9,012 bases of DNA from an uncultured Candidatus Melainabacteria bacterium (GCA_934675685.1 CAKURL010000050.1:1-9012); one strand, 5' to 3'; positions 1-5,906 are shown, counted from the first letter of the stretch. Notes: generated by a model from the letters alone, not told the origin. Made by a program: numbers and translations.

Positions 1-70
1 TCTTGGTTACAAAACTCGTAACAAGAAAAAAGCTTCAAGCAAGTTGATAGTAAGAAGAAGAAAAAAATAG
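1..70 (+). CDS. rplB: 50S ribosomal protein L2, C-terminal end (partial)
   Basis: The first bases encode the last 22 residues of a protein, read from base 2 (LGYKTRNKKKASSKLIVRRRKK) to a TAG at 68-70. The basic tail with IVRRRKK after a GxKTR-like segment is the typical end of bacterial ribosomal protein L2, the large-subunit protein next to the peptidyl-transferase centre. Its place directly before rpsS matches the conserved order of the S10 operon. The stop codon TAG runs into GAG and so forms part of the ribosome-binding site of rpsS. The gene begins outside the window; identity rests on the short tail plus synteny. Confidence 0.93.
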   Translation, partial: LGYKTRNKKKASSKLIVRRRKK

Positions 71-84
71 GAGAACATAAATAG

Positions 85-363
85 ATGGCTCGTTCATTAA
101 AAAAAGGTCCATACGTTCATGAATCTTTAGTTAAAAAGATTGATGCAATGAATGAAAAAAACGAAAAGAAAGTTATCAAAACTTGGTCAAGAGCTTCTAT
201 GATTGTGCCTGACATGTTAGGTCATACAATTGCAGTTCACAATGGTAAAACTCACGTACCAGTTTATGTTACTGAACAAATGGTTGGTCATAAATTAGGT
301 GAATTTGCACTAACCAGAACATACAGAGGTCATGCTGCTGATAAGACAGCTAAGAAGAAGTAA
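85..363 (+). CDS. rpsS: 30S ribosomal protein S19
   Basis: A 92-residue protein of normal length for S19, a small-subunit head protein that contacts S13 and the A-site region of 16S rRNA. The family hallmarks are all present: the N-terminal RSLKKGPY, the central IKTWSRAS, then HTIAVHNG, HVPVYVTEQMVGHKLGEF and the terminal TRTYRGH. The central and C-terminal blocks look close to cyanobacterial S19, one of the hints about the organism. The start ATG lies about ten bases after AGGAGA at 69-74, which overlaps the rplB stop. The end is lysine-rich, as is common. It is followed after 18 bases by rplV in the conserved S10 order. Confidence 0.98.
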   Translation: MARSLKKGPYVHESLVKKIDAMNEKNEKKVIKTWSRASMIVPDMLGHTIAVHNGKTHVPVYVTEQMVGHKLGEFALTRTYRGHAADKTAKKK

Positions 364-381
364 CTTTAAGGAAATAAAAAT

Positions 382-717
382 ATGCAAGAAGCTATATCAA
401 AACAAACGGATATTAAAATGACGGTTAGAAAAATCCGCAGAGTGATTAATCTAATCCGTGGTAAAAAGGCTACTGAAGCTCAAAGAATGTTGAAATTCAT
501 GCCTTATTTTGCAGCCCGCATAGTTGAAAAGAACTTAAATGCTGCCATAGCAAATGCGCAAATTAAATTTGGTGCGTCAGCTGATGATTTGAAAGTTTCT
601 GAAATATTCGCCGATGAAGCTCCAACTTACAGAAGAGTTAGACCAAGAGCTCAAGGCAGAATGTATAAGAGATTGAAAAGAACATCTCATTTGACAGTTA
701 AGGTAGCAAAGGACTAG
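382..717 (+). CDS. rplV: 50S ribosomal protein L22
   Basis: A 111-residue L22, a large-subunit protein that lines the peptide exit tunnel and is an early assembly protein. The N-terminal segment VRKIRRVINLIRGKKATEA (around residues 15-33) is the L22 signature region. The basic stretch YRRVRPRAQGRMYKRLKR (residues 83-100) is the long beta-hairpin that reaches into the tunnel. AAGGAAAT lies upstream of the ATG. Alternative internal ATGs exist (codon 13), but the first one gives the family-typical N-terminal length and fits the ribosome-binding site. The stop codon TAG at 715-717 is embedded in TAGGAG, the ribosome-binding site of rpsC, so the two genes are likely translationally linked. Confidence 0.98.
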   Translation: MQEAISKQTDIKMTVRKIRRVINLIRGKKATEAQRMLKFMPYFAARIVEKNLNAAIANAQIKFGASADDLKVSEIFADEAPTYRRVRPRAQGRMYKRLKRTSHLTVKVAKD

Positions 718-726
718 GAGAAAGAC

Positions 727-1476
727 ATGGGACAAAAAACACATCCAACCGGATTTAGAGTAGGTATTATTGAACCATGGGTTTCTACATGGTTTGCAAA
801 AAAAGGACAGTATGCCTTAAATATTGCACAAGATGCAAAAATTAGAAAATTCATCAAGAAAAAATTATATACTGCAGGCGTTTCAAGAATCAACATCGCT
901 AGAAAAGCAAACAACGTAAACATTACTGTTGTTACTGCAAAACCTGGTATCGTTGTTGGACGCGGCGGTCAAGGAATTGACGAATTACGCGCAGCAGTTG
1001 CTAAATTAATCAACACTACTGCCGTTACAATTGACGTTGTTGAAGTTGCTAGAATTGACGTTGACGCTCAATTAGTTGCTGAAAACATTGCTCTTCAATT
1101 GGAAAAACGTATTGCTTTTAGACGCGCAATGAAGCAAGCTATGCAAAGAACAATGCGCGCAGGCGTTCAAGGTATCAAAGTTATGGTATCAGGTCGTTTG
1201 GGCGGAGCCGAAATTGCACGTAGCGAATGGGCTAAAGAAGGCAGAATTCCTCTTCAAACTTTAAGAGCAGATGTTCAATACGGTTTTGCAGAAGCTGACA
1301 CCGTAATGGGCAAAATCGGCGTTAAAGTTTGGGTGTTCAAAGGCGATTTAATGCCAGGCGAAAAAGCTGACCAAAACATTAAAGCTAAAAAATCATCTGG
1401 TAAAGAAAATGGTCGTTTTCAAAGACGTCCAAAACGCGGCGAACAACAAGAAACAGCAAACGCGCAACAAGCGTAG
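727..1476 (+). CDS. rpsC: 30S ribosomal protein S3
   Basis: A 249-residue S3, the small-subunit head protein at the mRNA entry tunnel. It begins with the invariant GQKTHPTGFRVG. A KH domain carries the GxxG loop as GRGG at residues 78-81. The C-terminal S3 domain contains GRLGGAEIARSEW and GKIGVKVWVFKGDLMPG. After about residue 210 there is a low-complexity basic/polar tail rich in K, R, Q, N and A, which varies between species and makes this copy somewhat longer than the E. coli protein. The ATG follows AGGAG with a normal spacing; only nine bases separate it from the rplV stop. Downstream, 30 bases lead to rplP. Confidence 0.98.
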   Translation: MGQKTHPTGFRVGIIEPWVSTWFAKKGQYALNIAQDAKIRKFIKKKLYTAGVSRINIARKANNVNITVVTAKPGIVVGRGGQGIDELRAAVAKLINTTAVTIDVVEVARIDVDAQLVAENIALQLEKRIAFRRAMKQAMQRTMRAGVQGIKVMVSGRLGGAEIARSEWAKEGRIPLQTLRADVQYGFAEADTVMGKIGVKVWVFKGDLMPGEKADQNIKAKKSSGKENGRFQRRPKRGEQQETANAQQA

Positions 1477-1506
1477 TTAAAGTAAACAATTAGGAGAAAT
1501 ATAAAA

Positions 1507-1911
1507 ATGTTAATGCCTAAAAAAACTAAGTTTCGTAAAAAAATGAAAGGCAATATGAAAGGGACTGAAACCAGAGGTTGTTCTTTGGAATTTGGTCAAT
1601 TCGGGCTTCAAGCACTTGAACCTGCTTGGATTACTTCAAGACAAATCGAAGCTGCTCGTCGTGTAATCACCAGAAAAATCAAACGCGGCGGTAATGTTTG
1701 GATTAAAATTTTCCCAGACAAACCAATCACTGCAAAACCTGCCGAAACTCGTATGGGTAAAGGTAAAGGTAACCCTGAATACTGGGTTGCAGTTGTTAAA
1801 CCAGGCAGAATTATGTTTGAAGTAGCATTTGATGTAAGAGAAGATGCAATTGAAGCTTTAAATCTTGCTGCTCAAAAATTGCCTATTAAAGTAAGAGTAA
1901 TAGAAAAGTAG
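1507..1911 (+). CDS. rplP: 50S ribosomal protein L16
   Basis: A 134-residue L16, the large-subunit protein that helps position tRNA in the A and P sites near the central protuberance. It starts MLMPKKTKFRKKMKG, as the family does. It contains the FGLQALEPAWITSRQIEAARR block and the strongly conserved PAETRMGKGKGNPEYWVAVVKPGRIMFE block; the arginine of the latter is the residue hydroxylated in some bacteria. AGGAG at 1492-1496 lies ten bases before the ATG. MLMP rather than MP is kept as the start because this two-methionine beginning is usual in the family and fits the ribosome-binding site. It is part of the uninterrupted S10-spc run. Confidence 0.98.
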   Translation: MLMPKKTKFRKKMKGNMKGTETRGCSLEFGQFGLQALEPAWITSRQIEAARRVITRKIKRGGNVWIKIFPDKPITAKPAETRMGKGKGNPEYWVAVVKPGRIMFEVAFDVREDAIEALNLAAQKLPIKVRVIEK

Positions 1912-1928
1912 GCTAAAGGTAGGAAAAT

Positions 1929-2126
1929 ATGAAACTTCAAGAAATAAAAGAAAAAACAATTGACGAATTAAAGGAATTCATTCTTGAATCAAAAAAAGAA
2001 TTATTTTCTTTAAGAATGGGTCACAACAAATTGAAACAGTTAGAAAACACAGCTTCAATTTCAAACAAAAAGAAAGACATTGCTCGTGCTAAGACTGTTT
2101 TAAGACAAAAAGAACTTAACGTATAA
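1929..2126 (+). CDS. rpmC: 50S ribosomal protein L29
   Basis: A 65-residue L29, a small two-helix protein at the tunnel exit of the large subunit, where signal recognition particle and trigger factor dock on the neighbouring L23. The sequence is the expected helical hairpin: an acidic/lysine first helix with ELKEFILESKKELFSLRMG, then a second helix ending in IARAKTVLRQKEL (the family's IARIKTVLRE motif). The length is normal. The ATG follows an AGGAAAA ribosome-binding site that starts just after the rplP stop. The rplP-rpmC-rpsQ order is the conserved one. Confidence 0.97.
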   Translation: MKLQEIKEKTIDELKEFILESKKELFSLRMGHNKLKQLENTASISNKKKDIARAKTVLRQKELNV

Positions 2127-2137
2127 AGGAAAATAAA

Positions 2138-2383
2138 ATGCCTAAAAAAGTTAAACAAGGTACAGTAGTGAGCGATAAAATGGACAAAGCAATTGTTGTT
2201 GAAGTTGCTGAACACAAAGCTCATAAAAAATACAAAAAAACAATGACGTTTACAAAAAACTTTAAAGCTCAAGACGTGAACAACACTTGCCACGTTGGCG
2301 ACGTTGTTACCATTGTTGAATCAAGACCTTTGTCAGGTTCAATCAGATGGACTCTTGATAAAGTTGTGAGCGTTGCTAAGTAG
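2138..2383 (+). CDS. rpsQ: 30S ribosomal protein S17
   Basis: An 81-residue S17, a primary 16S rRNA-binding protein with an OB fold. The motifs are GTVVSDKMDKAIVVEV near the N-terminus, HKKYKKT in the middle, a CHVGDVVTIVESRPLS block (the family's GD.V.I.E.RPLSK) and a C-terminal hydrophobic strand. The N-terminus is short (MPKKVKQG), without a long extension, and falls within the family range. AAAGGAAAA precedes the ATG by a few bases and the gap to rpmC is only 11 bases. It lies between rpmC and rplN as in most bacteria. Confidence 0.97.
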   Translation: MPKKVKQGTVVSDKMDKAIVVEVAEHKAHKKYKKTMTFTKNFKAQDVNNTCHVGDVVTIVESRPLSGSIRWTLDKVVSVAK

Positions 2384-2405
2384 TTAAAATATAAGGTAAT
2401 GAGAT

Positions 2406-2774
2406 ATGATACAACAAGAAACAAGATTGCAAGTTGCTGATAACACAGGTGCTAAAGAACTTCTTTGCATTCGTGTTATGGGTTCAGGCAATAAAAAATA
2501 TGCAGGCGTTGGCGATGTTATCAAATGCGCTGTAAAAGATGCAACACCAAACATGACAGTTAAAAAGTCTGATGTAGTTGATGCTGTTGTAGTTAGAACA
2601 AAACACGACATCAAACGTCAAGATGGCTCTGTTATCAGATTCGATGACAACGCAGCTGTTATAATAGGTAAAGACGGTGCTCCTCGTGGTACTCGTGTTT
2701 TCGGACCTGTTGCTAGAGAATTAAGAGACAAGAATTTTATGAAAATTATTTCTCTTGCTCCGGAAGTAATATAA
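2406..2774 (+). CDS. rplN: 50S ribosomal protein L14
   Basis: A 122-residue L14, exactly the family length. L14 sits on the large-subunit interface, forms an intersubunit bridge and is the docking site of silencing factor RsfS. The sequence starts MIQQETRLQVADNTGAKEL and contains the GAPRGTRVFGPVARELR signature near the C-terminus. The ribosome-binding site is weaker than for its neighbours (AAGGTAATGAG), still correctly spaced. The stop codon is followed directly by TTGAAGGAATATAGGAAA, the leader of rplX. This is the first gene of the classical spc operon, but no promoter or terminator is visible between it and rpsQ, so it is probably co-transcribed with the S10 part. Confidence 0.98.
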   Translation: MIQQETRLQVADNTGAKELLCIRVMGSGNKKYAGVGDVIKCAVKDATPNMTVKKSDVVDAVVVRTKHDIKRQDGSVIRFDDNAAVIIGKDGAPRGTRVFGPVARELRDKNFMKIISLAPEVI

Positions 2775-2792
2775 TTGAAGGAATATAGGAAA

Positions 2793-3131
2793 ATGGCTAA
2801 ATCTACTAATAAAAAACTTCACACAAAAGTAGGTGATCGCGTTATCGTTGTTTCTGGTAAAGATAAAGGAAAACAAGGAAACGTGAAAGCAGTTGACCTT
2901 AAAGAAGGAAAAGTCTTGGTTGACGGTGTGAATGTTGTAACAAAAGCGCAAAAAGCAAATCCAATGGCAGGCGTACAAGGCGGTTTGAACAAAGTGAACA
3001 AACCACTAGATGCTTCAAAAGTTATGATTTGCTGCCCATCTTGCGAAAAAGCTACTCGTGTTAAACACGAAGTAAAAGATGGCAAAAAAGTTCGCGTTTG
3101 CATTAAATGCGGCGAAACTATTGATGTATAG
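2793..3131 (+). CDS. rplX: 50S ribosomal protein L24 (zinc-ribbon form)
   Basis: L24 is an early assembly protein of the large subunit near the tunnel exit. The preferred start is the ATG at 2793 (112 residues; TAGGAAA just upstream, MAKSTNKKLHTKVGD), not the in-frame TTG at 2775 that directly abuts the rplN stop and would add six unsupported residues. An N-terminal KOW domain is visible (VGDRVIVVSGKDKGKQG, residues 13-29). The C-terminal half carries two cysteine pairs, CPSC at 81-84 and CIKC at 103-106, around GKKVRVC. In many bacteria these cysteines are lost, so this is the metal-binding variant. A 77-base gap with a strong stem-loop separates it from rplE. Confidence 0.97.
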   Translation: MAKSTNKKLHTKVGDRVIVVSGKDKGKQGNVKAVDLKEGKVLVDGVNVVTKAQKANPMAGVQGGLNKVNKPLDASKVMICCPSCEKATRVKHEVKDGKKVRVCIKCGETIDV

Positions 3132-3148
3132 ACCGCTCAAGCGGGGCA

Positions 3149-3184
3149 TTGAAATTCGACAGGCTTTATAAAGCAGAATTTCAA
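3149..3184 (+). promoter_or_regulatory. nested stem-loop between rplX and rplE
   Basis: TTGAAATTC at 3149-3157 is perfectly complementary to GAATTTCAA at 3176-3184, and the 12-base palindrome GCTTTATAAAGC at 3163-3174 lies between them. A smaller hairpin CCGC-TCAA-GCGG (3133-3144) precedes it, right after the rplX stop. Together they would put almost the whole intercistronic mRNA into secondary structure, ending 24 bases before the rplE start. No T-run follows, so this is not a terminator. In E. coli the repressor S8 binds the spc mRNA at this same junction. A regulatory or RNA-processing role is therefore plausible, but the S8 consensus is not recognisable here. Confidence 0.5.
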
Positions 3185-3208
3185 AGGCTAAAATAAGGAA
3201 ATAGATAA

Positions 3209-3766
3209 ATGTCTAATACAAAAACTGGAAATTTGAAAGAACGTTATAATAACGAAATTCGCGCAAAATTAAAAGAAGAATTTTCATATTCTAACGACAT
3301 GCAAATTCCTAAAATGAGCAAAATCGTTCTTAACATGGGCGTTGGGGAAGCTTCCCACAACTCAAAATTAGCAGAAACTATTGTTAACCAATTGACAAAA
3401 ATCGCTGGTCAAAAAGCTTTGGCTACAAAAGCTAAAAAATCAATCGCTTCTTACAAATTAAGAGAAGGTATGCCGGTTGGTGCGATGGTTACTCTTAGAG
3501 GTGAACGCATGTATGACTTTTTCCAAAAGTTGGTTTGCGTTGTTCTTCCTCGTATTCGTGACTTTAGAGGTGTTAGCCCAAAAAGTTTCGATGGCCGTGG
3601 AAATTATACATTTGGCTTAAAAGAGCAATCTTTGTTCCCAGAAATTCATTACGAAGAAGTTGATATTGTTAAAGGTATGAACGTATCTATAATCACAACT
3701 GCTTCTACTGATGACGAAGCAAGAAGCTTGTTGAAACACTTAGGTATGCCTTTTAAAGCTAGATAA
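3209..3766 (+). CDS. rplE: 50S ribosomal protein L5
   Basis: A 185-residue L5, the 5S rRNA-binding protein of the central protuberance, with normal length. Motifs in order: an N-terminal helix LKERYNNEIRAKLKEEF, then MSKIVLNMGVGEA, the basic block ATKAKKSIASYKLREGMPVGAMVTLRG, then PRIRDFRGVSPKSFDGRGNYTFGLKEQ, FPEIHYEEVD, and the terminal EARSLLKHLGMPF. AAGGAAATAG lies before the ATG. Unlike the other junctions in this cluster, it has a 77-base upstream gap with secondary structure, which may give it separate translational control. It is followed 19 bases on by rpsN. Confidence 0.98.
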   Translation: MSNTKTGNLKERYNNEIRAKLKEEFSYSNDMQIPKMSKIVLNMGVGEASHNSKLAETIVNQLTKIAGQKALATKAKKSIASYKLREGMPVGAMVTLRGERMYDFFQKLVCVVLPRIRDFRGVSPKSFDGRGNYTFGLKEQSLFPEIHYEEVDIVKGMNVSIITTASTDDEARSLLKHLGMPFKAR

Positions 3767-3785
3767 GATATAGGAGATAGGTTAA

Positions 3786-3992
3786 ATGGCTAAAAAAGCA
3801 ATGATAGATAAAGAACAAAAAAGAGAAGCTTTAGCTGCAAAGGGCAAATACCCAAAAGTTAGACTTCACAACCGTTGTTCTATTTGCGGCCGTCCTCATG
3901 GTTACCACCGTGATTTCGGTATCTGCAGAATCTGCTTGAGAAAAATGGCTCACCAAGGTTTGTTGCCTGGTGTAACCAAAGCTTCTTGGTAG
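3786..3992 (+). CDS. rpsN: 30S ribosomal protein S14, short zinc-binding type
   Basis: A 68-residue S14 of the short zinc-ribbon class (often called type Z), a small-subunit head protein. Four cysteines, CSIC at 31-34 and CRIC at 47-50, form the zinc site. The C-terminal LRKMAHQGLLPGVTKASW is the universal S14 ending. The N-terminus (MAKKAMIDKEQKREAL) is a few residues longer than the common 61-residue form and resembles the beginning of the long, zinc-free S14, an intermediate look. AGGAG at 3772-3776 is nine bases from the ATG. In the classical operon rpsH would follow at once; here a transcription terminator follows instead. Confidence 0.97.
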   Translation: MAKKAMIDKEQKREALAAKGKYPKVRLHNRCSICGRPHGYHRDFGICRICLRKMAHQGLLPGVTKASW

Positions 3993-4007
3993 TTTATATA
4001 TAAATTT

Positions 4008-4037
4008 AAATGCCCTTCTTTTAGAAGGGCATTTTTT
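4008..4037 (+). terminator. intrinsic terminator after rpsN
   Basis: A perfect 12-base-pair stem, AAATGCCCTTCT (4008-4019) with AGAAGGGCATTT (4023-4034), has a three-base TTT loop, and the downstream strand continues into a run of six T (4032-4037). It begins 16 bases after the rpsN stop and should end the long S10/spc transcript here, in the middle of what is normally one operon. Confidence 0.9.
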
Positions 4038-4042
4038 GGTGT

Positions 4043-4094
4043 AAAAATCGCAAAAAATCTAAAAATCTAAAATAGTTAAAAATCGCAAAAAAAT
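4043..4094. repeat. A-rich short direct repeat
   Basis: AAAAATCGCAAAAAAT at 4043-4058 recurs at 4078-4094 with one extra A. The whole stretch 4040-4110 is A-rich with recurring ATCG and ATCT units. It lies between the two facing terminators. It may be only low-complexity filler; no function is visible. Confidence 0.5.
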
Positions 4095-4123
4095 CGTTAA
4101 AAAATATCGAATAAATTCTTATA

Positions 4124-4156
4124 AAATATGCTATTGCAAAAAGCAATAGCATATTT
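4124..4156 (-). terminator. hairpin terminator for the minus-strand gene pair
   Basis: A perfect 14-base-pair inverted repeat, AAATATGCTATTGC (4124-4137) and GCAATAGCATATTT (4143-4156), surrounds five A. Read on the minus strand it starts about 20 bases after the stop of the 72-residue gene, has a TTTTT loop and ends in TATTTTAT, a weak T-tract. It faces the rpsN terminator, so the two transcription units meet here. Confidence 0.6.
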
Positions 4157-4176
4157 GTTTAAAATTTCTGTTTTAT

Positions 4177-4395
4177 CTATACTTGAACGTCGATTATTCC
4201 GCCTTGATTTTGCGCTTTAACTGCTGCAGTCAACAAATTGTGCGGTTTAACATTTTCTCCTTTAAGATATTCATAATCCAAGTTGTCAAATTGAACCATT
4301 GTCTTGCCGTCCTCGGTTTTGCTGACGGTTCTGATTTGGTCCGGATTGATGAAGATATCACCAGCTTTAACAAATCCTCTTGTAAAATTAATCAT
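4177..4395 (-). CDS. small protein of unknown function, paralogue A (possibly FlbD-like)
   Basis: A 72-residue protein starting MINFTRGFVKAGDIFINPDQI. A very good Shine-Dalgarno sequence (AAGGAGG, seven bases before the ATG) supports the start and real translation. It is clearly related to the gene upstream on the same strand: without gaps, M1, I2, F4, T5, F15, N17, D19, I21, T23, D29, G30 and T32 agree, and both end in IID-x-x-V. No signal peptide, membrane segment or cysteine is present; alternating hydrophobic residues suggest beta strands. The layout MI-x-x-TR, then IN-x-x-x-I, a DG turn and a hydrophobic strand loosely recalls the flagellar protein FlbD, but the fit is weak. It is an insertion between rpsN and rpsH. 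Confidence 0.8.
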   Translation of the reverse strand: MINFTRGFVKAGDIFINPDQIRTVSKTEDGKTMVQFDNLDYEYLKGENVKPHNLLTAAVKAQNQGGIIDVQV

Positions 4396-4466
4396 ATTTT
4401 TTCCTCCTTGATATAAAATAATAAATTAATTTTATTCTCAAAGAGTGAATTTTACAAGAGAAATGA

Positions 4467-4697
4467 TTATACTGTTAAGTCTATAATCTTTCCATCTTTA
4501 GAGTTCATACCCTCGTTGATGAGCTCAGCAGCTTCGTTTGGACTGATTGTGTCGATTTTATATTCGCCAGTCTCATTGTTACCTTTTTGATAAGTTATAA
4601 GTGTGCTGCCGTCATTGGCTCTTGTGATGGTTGTGATGTTGTCTGTGTTCAGGAAGCCTGTGTCTATTCTCATTAGTCTGCCCGTAAAACTTATCAT
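4467..4697 (-). CDS. small protein of unknown function, paralogue B (possibly FlbD-like)
   Basis: A 76-residue protein starting MISFTGRLMRIDTGFLNTDNI. An upstream in-frame ATG at 4745 would add 16 residues, but the ATG at 4697 has AAGGAG six bases before it and aligns with the start of paralogue A, so it is chosen. It shares the N-terminal MI-x-FT, the N-x-D-x-I segment, the DG turn and the IID ending with A, and has a few extra residues around position 40. It is acidic, soluble and without cysteines. It is the first gene of the minus-strand pair, 71 bases ahead of A with no terminator between, so the two are probably one transcript. It diverges from rpsH. Its function is not recognised. Confidence 0.78.
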   Translation of the reverse strand: MISFTGRLMRIDTGFLNTDNITTITRANDGSTLITYQKGNNETGEYKIDTISPNEAAELINEGMNSKDGKIIDLTV

Positions 4698-4788
4698 AGT
4701 TTTCTCCTTTTGTTTATGCCTATTTAAAAATGCTGAAAATTTCAATTTGTTATTTTTTTGTATAATCTTAAAATTTCTTCATAAAAAT

Positions 4789-4857
4789 TTGCATAATGTT
4801 TTTGTTTCTATTATTATAATTCAGTTATTACTAAACTACAAGGCTTGTCCTTGCAAG
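4789..4857 (+). promoter_or_regulatory. possible rpsH promoter and palindromic leader
   Basis: TTGCAT (4789-4794) and TATTAT (4812-4817) are 17 bases apart, with a further TATAAT at 4815-4820; a TATAAT also occurs at 4761-4766. A promoter is needed here because the terminator after rpsN and the opposing genes cut off upstream transcription. Just downstream are overlapping palindromes: ACAAG-G-CTTGT (4838-4848), CAAGG/CCTTG (4839-4853) and CTTGCAAG (4850-4857). They could be a protein-binding site or an mRNA leader structure immediately before the ribosome-binding site. Confidence 0.4.
4813..4841 (-). promoter_or_regulatory. possible promoter of the minus-strand pair
   Basis: On the minus strand TTGTAG (4841-4836) and TATAAT (4818-4813) are 17 bases apart, a good -10 with a partial -35. 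It lies about 115 bases before paralogue B and overlaps the candidate rpsH promoter on the other strand. In such AT-rich DNA, -10-like matches are common, so this is tentative. Confidence 0.35.
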
Positions 4858-4873
4858 TAGAAAGGAAGTCAAA

Positions 4874-5269
4874 ATGACAATCAACGACCCAATTGCAGAC
4901 GCTTTAACGCGTATTCGTAATGCAAATTTAGTTAAACATGAAACAGTTTCCATGCCTCATTCAAACTTAAAAGAACAATTAGTTAAAGTTCTTAAAGTGG
5001 AAGGCTATGTTGAAAGCTATGTTGTAGAAGAAAAAGATGGCTTTAAACAAATCAATGTAACTTTGAAATATGACAACGGAAATGCTGTAATTTCAGGTTT
5101 GAAAAGAGTTTCAAAACCAGGTTTAAGAGTATATTCAAAAGCAAAAAATATGCCTAGAGTATTCGACGGCATGGGTATTGCAGTTATCTCTACTTCTAAA
5201 GGTTTGATGACTGAAAAACAAGCTCGCGACAATAAACTTGGCGGCGAAGTTTTGTGCTACGTATGGTAG
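4874..5269 (+). CDS. rpsH: 30S ribosomal protein S8
   Basis: A 131-residue S8, a primary 16S rRNA-binding protein and, in E. coli, the repressor of the spc operon. The start MTINDPIADALTRIRNAN is the family hallmark. The C-terminal half contains RVSKPGLRVY, MPRVFDGMGIAVISTSKGLMTEKQARDNKLGGEVLCYVW, the conserved end of S8. AAAGGAAG precedes the ATG. Here rpsH heads its own transcription unit instead of following rpsN directly. If S8 still regulates other spc genes it must do so in trans on a separate mRNA. It is followed by rplF after 87 bases. Confidence 0.98.
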   Translation: MTINDPIADALTRIRNANLVKHETVSMPHSNLKEQLVKVLKVEGYVESYVVEEKDGFKQINVTLKYDNGNAVISGLKRVSKPGLRVYSKAKNMPRVFDGMGIAVISTSKGLMTEKQARDNKLGGEVLCYVW

Positions 5270-5301
5270 TCTAAGACAATATTATAACAATTAAGGGTTA
5301 A

Positions 5302-5315
5302 ATCGAATTTTCGAT
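5302..5315 (+). repeat. small inverted repeat between rpsH and rplF
   Basis: ATCGAA and TTCGAT around TT form a short stem-loop in the 87-base gap that is otherwise empty. There is no T-run after it, so it is not a terminator. It could slow ribosomes or mark a processing site, or be chance. Confidence 0.3.
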
Positions 5316-5356
5316 GCGTTCCCGCTTGTAATGATTAAAAGCAAAAGGAGAAAAAA

Positions 5357-5896
5357 ATGTCAAGAATTGGTAAATTACCGATTGCAATACCAGATGGTGT
5401 TGAAGTTAAATTTGATAACGGCGTATTAAGCGCAAAAGGTCCTAAAGGCGAAGAAAAAGTTGAAGTACCTGCTGAAATCGAAGTAGTTATCGAAGGAAAA
5501 GAAGTAATTGTAAATCGTCACCACGACGATAGAAAATCAAGAAGCTTACATGGTTTATTTAGAACTTTGATTTCTAACGCAATCATCGGTGTTAAAACAC
5601 CTTTTGAAAAGAAATTAGAAATCGTAGGGGTTGGTTATCGTGCTGCTATGCAAGGAAGCGCTATCAACTTGTCTCTTGGATATTCTCACCCAGTGATCAT
5701 TGAACCACCAAAAGGTATCACAATTACTGTTGAAGCTAACACAAACGTTACAGTTTCCGGCACAAACAAACAAATGGTAGGCGATATTGCTGCGCTTATC
5801 CGCTCTAAAAGACCACCTGAAGTTTACAAAGGCAAAGGTGTTAAATATGCTGGTGAATATATTGCTCGCAAAGCTGGTAAAGCTGGTAAGAAATAA
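5357..5896 (+). CDS. rplF: 50S ribosomal protein L6
   Basis: A 179-residue L6, the usual length. L6 lies near the GTPase-associated region of the large subunit and has two similar alpha/beta domains. The start MSRIGKLPIAIPDGVEV is typical. The first domain contains the LSAKGPKGE block and the HGLFRTLISNAIIGV helix. The second contains LEIVGVGYRAAMQGSAINLSLGYSHPV and the family signature RSKRPPEVYKGKGVKYAGE near the C-terminus, which ends in a lysine-rich tail. AAGGAG lies six bases before the ATG. The normal neighbour rplR follows, but only after a 383-base gap with repeats, where most bacteria have a few tens of bases. Confidence 0.98.
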   Translation: MSRIGKLPIAIPDGVEVKFDNGVLSAKGPKGEEKVEVPAEIEVVIEGKEVIVNRHHDDRKSRSLHGLFRTLISNAIIGVKTPFEKKLEIVGVGYRAAMQGSAINLSLGYSHPVIIEPPKGITITVEANTNVTVSGTNKQMVGDIAALIRSKRPPEVYKGKGVKYAGEYIARKAGKAGKK

Positions 5897-5906
5897 GCGA
5901 AGCCAG

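Noticed and set aside
2775..2792. TTG start for rplX adding six residues
   Set aside because: The ATG at 2793 has TAGGAAA before it and gives the usual L24 N-terminus; the TTG lies directly after the rplN stop with no better site.
3133..3184. Naming the rplX-rplE hairpin an S8-binding site
   Set aside because: The position fits E. coli, but the helix-21-like consensus is not visible, so only a generic regulatory stem is claimed.
4177..4697. Toxin-antitoxin pair
   Set aside because: The two proteins are paralogues of each other, with no toxin or DNA-binding features, so the idea has no support.
4603..4860. A plus-strand open frame of 85 codons before rpsH
   Set aside because: It overlaps the well-supported minus-strand paralogue B, has low-complexity hydrophobic content and no ribosome-binding site.
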